Below are positions 7,989 through 10,790 of a stretch of 10,790 nucleotides of DNA, one piece after another. A program made the position numbers and the translations under genes. Position 1 is the first letter of the stretch. Each line of letters begins with the position of its first letter. The notes under the pieces are model-generated. The model ran no database searches and was not told the origin of the DNA. It was given only the letters and a program-made list of their open reading frames with translations. The DNA comes from Campylobacteraceae bacterium (GTDB taxonomy: Bacteria > Campylobacterota > Campylobacteria > Campylobacterales > Sulfurovaceae): contig JALWZK010000302.1 of the NCBI GenBank assembly GCA_027002665.1, positions 1-10,790 on the forward strand. Reading direction: 5' to 3'.

Positions 7989-8464
7989 TTCTGAATATTA
8001 ATAACTGCCGTCCCACTCAATATATCATGCAAACCTCGCTTATCTTTTCTAAAAAACATTATAGCCCAACCAAAGAAGCTAATAAGTGAGACTACCATTA
8101 ATATATTTCTAAGAACTATTTTTATTAATGGTGGTCTTTCTAAGGTGGAAATATCCACAAGCTTTAAATCATAATTTTTATACCCGGGGGTCTGCCCATC
8201 TCCAAAATAGAAAAATGCAGACTGAATAGCTATAAAGGGGATTAAAATATCTATCCACCCCATTAACATATTATTTCTAAACTCCTCTCTACTTCCCATT
8301 ACAATATAAACTACACCATACATAATTGGCATTAGCAACATAAAGGTATCTGTTAGAGCAGATTTAGTCTTTTGCCAATTTGTAGCAAAAGGGACTATCT
8401 TCTCCTTTTTTTTCTCTTTCTTAACAATCCCTTTTTTAATATCTCTAAATCTCTGTTTCGCCAT
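7985..8464 (-). CDS. RDD-family membrane protein
   Basis: This is a 159-residue protein with a lysine-rich cytoplasmic N-terminus (about residues 9-22), then about three membrane segments: near 38-55 starting at TDTFMLLMPI, near 70-88, and near 115-137. After the second segment comes GQTPGYKNYDLKLVD, and the C-terminus has RGLHDILSGTAVI. These are landmarks of the RDD family, named for conserved Arg and Asp residues; the first arginine is not obvious here. Some RDD proteins have been linked to ion or proton antiport, but most have no known role. I chose the ATG at 8464, which shares one base with the preceding TAA (TAATG). An in-frame TTG at 8476 would overlap the previous gene by 13 bases and adds only four residues. 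The gene overlaps the MFS gene by four bases. Confidence 0.8.
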   Translation of the reverse strand: MAKQRFRDIKKGIVKKEKKKEKIVPFATNWQKTKSALTDTFMLLMPIMYGVVYIVMGSREEFRNNMLMGWIDILIPFIAIQSAFFYFGDGQTPGYKNYDLKLVDISTLERPPLIKIVLRNILMVVSLISFFGWAIMFFRKDKRGLHDILSGTAVINIQK

Positions 8465-9177
8465 TAAAAATCCCAAACCAATTTACCATAAGCACCATTA
8501 AACTTAGTATCCATACTCACATCGTCCACATCATCAACTTTTATCTTTAAAGCTTTATATCCCGCCTCTATCCCAAAACCTAATAGAAAGTTATATCTCG
8601 CTCCAACCTCTATATCGTATAGTTGATTATCCTCATAACTTATATAGTCCCCCTCCAATTGAAGACTTAAATTGGTTGTAGGAATATTAATCTTTGCTTT
8701 ACCATACAACATTGGAATTGGAACACTAATATCTCTATGGTCACTATTTACATCTAAGGTCCCATTGAGATATTTTAGATTTAATCCACCATCTAAACTT
8801 ATCCAGTTATCTAAGAACTCATAATATAGTGTTAAATCATATATATCTAAATCTAAATCACTCTTTACATCTCCATCTATATTTAGAAGTCCCCAAAAGA
8901 ATGATTTAGTAACAGTTCCATCTCCACTATGTTTAAATTTTGTATATCCAACTCTTATATTTGGAACTACTGGCACAGGGTGTTCAAAATATGCTCTTAA
9001 AAAAATATCACTCTCATCTTCCCACTTTAAATCATCTTCAATATCAACAATATCATCTCCATTCTGTGCTGTTCCACTTGGAGAGTGAGCATAGAACCCC
9101 AGATTAACCTCGCCACCAATAAAATCACCTAAAGTTAAAGTTGTTGTAATTAGTGTGGCTAAAATTATCTTTTTCAT
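8464..9177 (-). CDS. Outer-membrane beta-barrel protein, TIGR04219-like
   Basis: The 237-residue precursor starts with a signal peptide: MKK, then a hydrophobic run to about residue 16, with cleavage probably just before DFIGGEVNLGFY. The cleavage site is not a clean AxA. The rest alternates polar and hydrophobic residues with many Asp/Gly/Tyr turns, as expected for a small barrel of about eight strands, and ends in KLVWDF, the C-terminal aromatic signal recognised by the BAM machinery. There are no cysteines, so it is not a lipoprotein. The opening, with GGEVNLGFY and SPSGTAQNG followed by an acidic D-rich stretch and LKWEDESDIFLRAY, resembles the outer-membrane family TIGR04219 as I remember it; its function is unknown. 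AAAGGAT at 9189-9183 precedes the ATG. It is the first gene of a unit with the RDD and MFS genes and has its own promoter. Confidence 0.82.
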   Translation of the reverse strand: MKKIILATLITTTLTLGDFIGGEVNLGFYAHSPSGTAQNGDDIVDIEDDLKWEDESDIFLRAYFEHPVPVVPNIRVGYTKFKHSGDGTVTKSFFWGLLNIDGDVKSDLDLDIYDLTLYYEFLDNWISLDGGLNLKYLNGTLDVNSDHRDISVPIPMLYGKAKINIPTTNLSLQLEGDYISYEDNQLYDIEVGARYNFLLGFGIEAGYKALKIKVDDVDDVSMDTKFNGAYGKLVWDF

Positions 9178-9201
9178 AAGTTATCCTTTAAATTTTTCTC
9201 T

Positions 9202-9210
9202 ATTATATCA
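9202..9210 (-). promoter_or_regulatory. Putative extended -10 promoter for the OMP-RDD-MFS unit
   Basis: Read on the - strand, TGATATAAT gives a perfect TATAAT (9207 to 9202) with an extended TG (9210-9209). It lies in the 35-base gap between the stop of the GspF-like gene and the OMP ATG at 9177. Initiation near 9195 would leave a leader of about 18 bases holding the AAAGGAT ribosome binding site. The three-gene unit can thus be transcribed independently of the secretion gene upstream. Confidence 0.6.
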
Positions 9211-9212
9211 GA

Positions 9213-10430
9213 TTACATCTTAGCTCCTAAGTTCATGGAGAATATTGGTAGAAGCATAGCAGATACAATAATTCCAACAACTCCACCAATCAATAGCATC
9301 ATAAACGGCTCCAATAGACTAAGTAGAAGTTTTAATCTATCATCATTCTCCTCTCTATATAGAGAGGCTATATTGCTTAAAATTTGTGCCACCTCGCTGG
9401 ACTCTTCGCCAAGAGCCAACGCCTGCATAAAATTTCGTTTTGGTTTTGTGCCTCTTCCTCTCTGAAGAGCATGAGAGAGCTTATTTCCCTCAATCACCTT
9501 GACAGATGCCTCCTCAAATGACTCCTTAAAGGCACTATTACTAAATGTGGAGGTCGCCAACTTTACAGCATGGGCATAGGATACACCCGAACTTAACATA
9601 AGTGACAATATATAGGAGAATCTACCCAATTCATAATTTTGTATTAAACCTCCAATAATCGGTATTTTTAATACCAGAGTATCGTAAGCTTTCTTAAATG
9701 GATATATATATCTATATGCAATTTTAAAAGCTATAATAGAGCCTATAAATCCAACTATTAACCCGATATAGTGGCTACTTAAAAAATCACTAATAGAGAG
9801 AACAAACTGTGTAATTGGTGGTAGCTCCTGCCCTGTATCTTTAAATATCCCTGTAATCTTCGGGACAACAAATGTAATTAGAAACCCAACCATGCCTATA
9901 GCCACAATAAAGATAAACATAGGATAGGCCAACGCATTTCCAACCTGCTTTTTTATCTTAGCTTGAGTAGAGAAGAAGTCCCCCATCTGAATGAGGACAG
10001 GAACCATCTTTCCACTCTGCCCTGCCACATTTATACTCTGTAGAAAGAAATCTGGAATTGCATATACACTTTGGGAGTTTAGTGCGTGGTAAAGAGACTT
10101 CCCCTCCTCTATCATAGTTCTCAAAGATGAGAGAAAGGAGGCATATTTTTTCTCTTTCTGATGCTGATCTTCAATAAGTCGAATGGCTGTAAGTATTGCC
10201 ATTCCAGAGTTAAGATATGATGATAACTCCTTTGCAAATGAGCTCAGCAGAGGTCCGGGCATCTCTCTTTGAGAGAAATTCTTAAAGCTAATCTCTCTCG
10301 TTGGAGTTATCTCCTTATAAAATACCCCTTTTGCCTTTAACTTCTGTTTAGCTTCACTCTCCTTAGAGGCCTCTATGGTTCCACTAACACTTTTACCCTC
10401 TTTTGTAATGCCTTTATATCTATATAACAT
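9213..10430 (-). CDS. Type II secretion / type IV pilus inner-membrane platform protein, GspF/PilC family
   Basis: This 405-residue protein has the complete GspF/PilC/CtsF layout: a short N-terminal domain (YRYKGITKEGKSVSGTIEA), then two copies of the T2SSF domain at about 62-190 and 265-397. Three membrane segments are visible near 168-190, 221-240 and 372-397; the last carries EPFMMLLIGGVVG…LLPIF, the family hallmark. Such proteins form the inner-membrane platform on which the secretion/assembly ATPase drives pilin or pseudopilin polymerisation. In Campylobacter the homologue CtsF takes part in DNA uptake. Which machine this belongs to cannot be decided from the window, so I give no symbol. 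The ATG at 10430 has a weak AAGG upstream. It lies 17 bases after an unidentified gene, probably on the same transcript. Confidence 0.9.
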   Translation of the reverse strand: MLYRYKGITKEGKSVSGTIEASKESEAKQKLKAKGVFYKEITPTREISFKNFSQREMPGPLLSSFAKELSSYLNSGMAILTAIRLIEDQHQKEKKYASFLSSLRTMIEEGKSLYHALNSQSVYAIPDFFLQSINVAGQSGKMVPVLIQMGDFFSTQAKIKKQVGNALAYPMFIFIVAIGMVGFLITFVVPKITGIFKDTGQELPPITQFVLSISDFLSSHYIGLIVGFIGSIIAFKIAYRYIYPFKKAYDTLVLKIPIIGGLIQNYELGRFSYILSLMLSSGVSYAHAVKLATSTFSNSAFKESFEEASVKVIEGNKLSHALQRGRGTKPKRNFMQALALGEESSEVAQILSNIASLYREENDDRLKLLLSLLEPFMMLLIGGVVGIIVSAMLLPIFSMNLGAKM

Positions 10431-10447
10431 ACTTTTTGCCTTATCTA

Positions 10448-10790
10448 CTATATCATTGCTGGAACAAATCTATCTTTTTTCTTTTTATCTCCACCATGTC
10501 CAAATTTACCGGGAGAGACCAATTTTAATTTTGGTCTAAGTTGTGTTAAATTCTGTATTATAAAACTTTGAGTAGCTTGATTACTACTCTTTAAAATAAT
10601 TAAGTTTTTATCTTTTTTCTTATTCCTATTTTTATAGATTTTAAATAGTTCCATATTAGTAGCAATCCTATCAACTGCTATACTCTGTTCCGATTTTAAA
10701 GGTAACTCATATCCACTCCCTTCAACTCTAAGAAGCTGATTTTTATCTTTATAGACCAACCACTCTATCTTACTACTATATAGTCCATAT
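10448..10790 (-). CDS. Unidentified basic protein, C-terminal part (runs off the window)
   Basis: The reading frame is open from the window edge to a TAG at 10448-10450, giving about 114 residues of the C-terminus. A TTG at 10759 is in frame, but the frame stays open upstream of it (codons for YGLYSSKIEW), so I treat the gene as 5'-truncated by the window. The visible part is soluble-looking, basic and lysine-rich, with a KNRNKKKDK cluster, a Q/N-rich middle and a tail containing KFGHGGDKKKKDRF. It has no membrane segment, signal peptide or cysteine. I do not recognise the family. It is 17 bases upstream of the GspF-like gene in the same direction, so it may be an accessory part of the same secretion or pilus system. 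It shows no features of the GspE ATPase that often precedes gspF. Confidence 0.65.
   Translation of the reverse strand, partial: YGLYSSKIEWLVYKDKNQLLRVEGSGYELPLKSEQSIAVDRIATNMELFKIYKNRNKKKDKNLIILKSSNQATQSFIIQNLTQLRPKLKLVSPGKFGHGGDKKKKDRFVPAMI

Noticed and set aside
8465..8476. TTG at 8476 as the start of the RDD gene
   Set aside because: The ATG at 8464 overlaps the previous stop as TAATG, is a better codon and needs no 13-base overlap; the extra residues GFL add nothing recognisable.

Overview
The window is AT-rich, densely coding bacterial DNA, most likely from a Campylobacterota (former Epsilonproteobacteria) genome, perhaps a Sulfurovum-like lineage. This rests on four things: the gene order lysA-pheA-hisC-(…)-dxs, which is characteristic of that phylum; the AGA/ATA/GGA-rich codon use; TG-extended TATAAT-like -10 boxes; and an outer-membrane protein of a type I recall from these organisms. 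The genus is inference only.

Region 1 (145-6525, + strand) is a tight biosynthetic operon of five genes. lysA makes lysine from meso-diaminopimelate. pheA is a bifunctional chorismate mutase/prephenate dehydratase. hisC is a histidinol-phosphate, possibly also aromatic, aminotransferase. dxs makes DXP for the MEP isoprenoid pathway. metK makes S-adenosylmethionine. Gaps are 11 and 9 bases, then overlaps of 4 and 1 bases; dxs and metK both start with GTG. In Helicobacter pylori and Campylobacter jejuni the flagellar genes fliF-fliG-fliH lie next to dxs (between hisC and dxs in C. jejuni). Here they are absent and hisC runs straight into dxs, which hints at a lineage that lost flagella or moved these genes.

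Region 2 (6526-6920) is a monocistronic ferredoxin gene with its own promoter. Its likely terminator hairpin lies inside the last codons of the convergent gene.

Region 3 (6885-9210, - strand) is a three-gene unit read from an extended -10 promoter at 9202-9210: a small outer-membrane beta-barrel protein, an RDD-family membrane protein and an MFS transporter, joined by 1- and 4-base overlaps.

Region 4 (9213-10790, - strand) holds a GspF/PilC-type inner-membrane protein of a type II secretion, type IV pilus or competence machine. Upstream of it is the C-terminal part of a gene I do not recognise, which runs off the window.

I see no mobile elements, CRISPR arrays, rRNA or tRNA genes, and no clearly new biological system. 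The most useful leads are the missing fliFGH block, a degenerate phenylalanine-binding motif in the ACT domain of PheA, the cysteine-rich tail of the ferredoxin, and the unidentified gene beside gspF.
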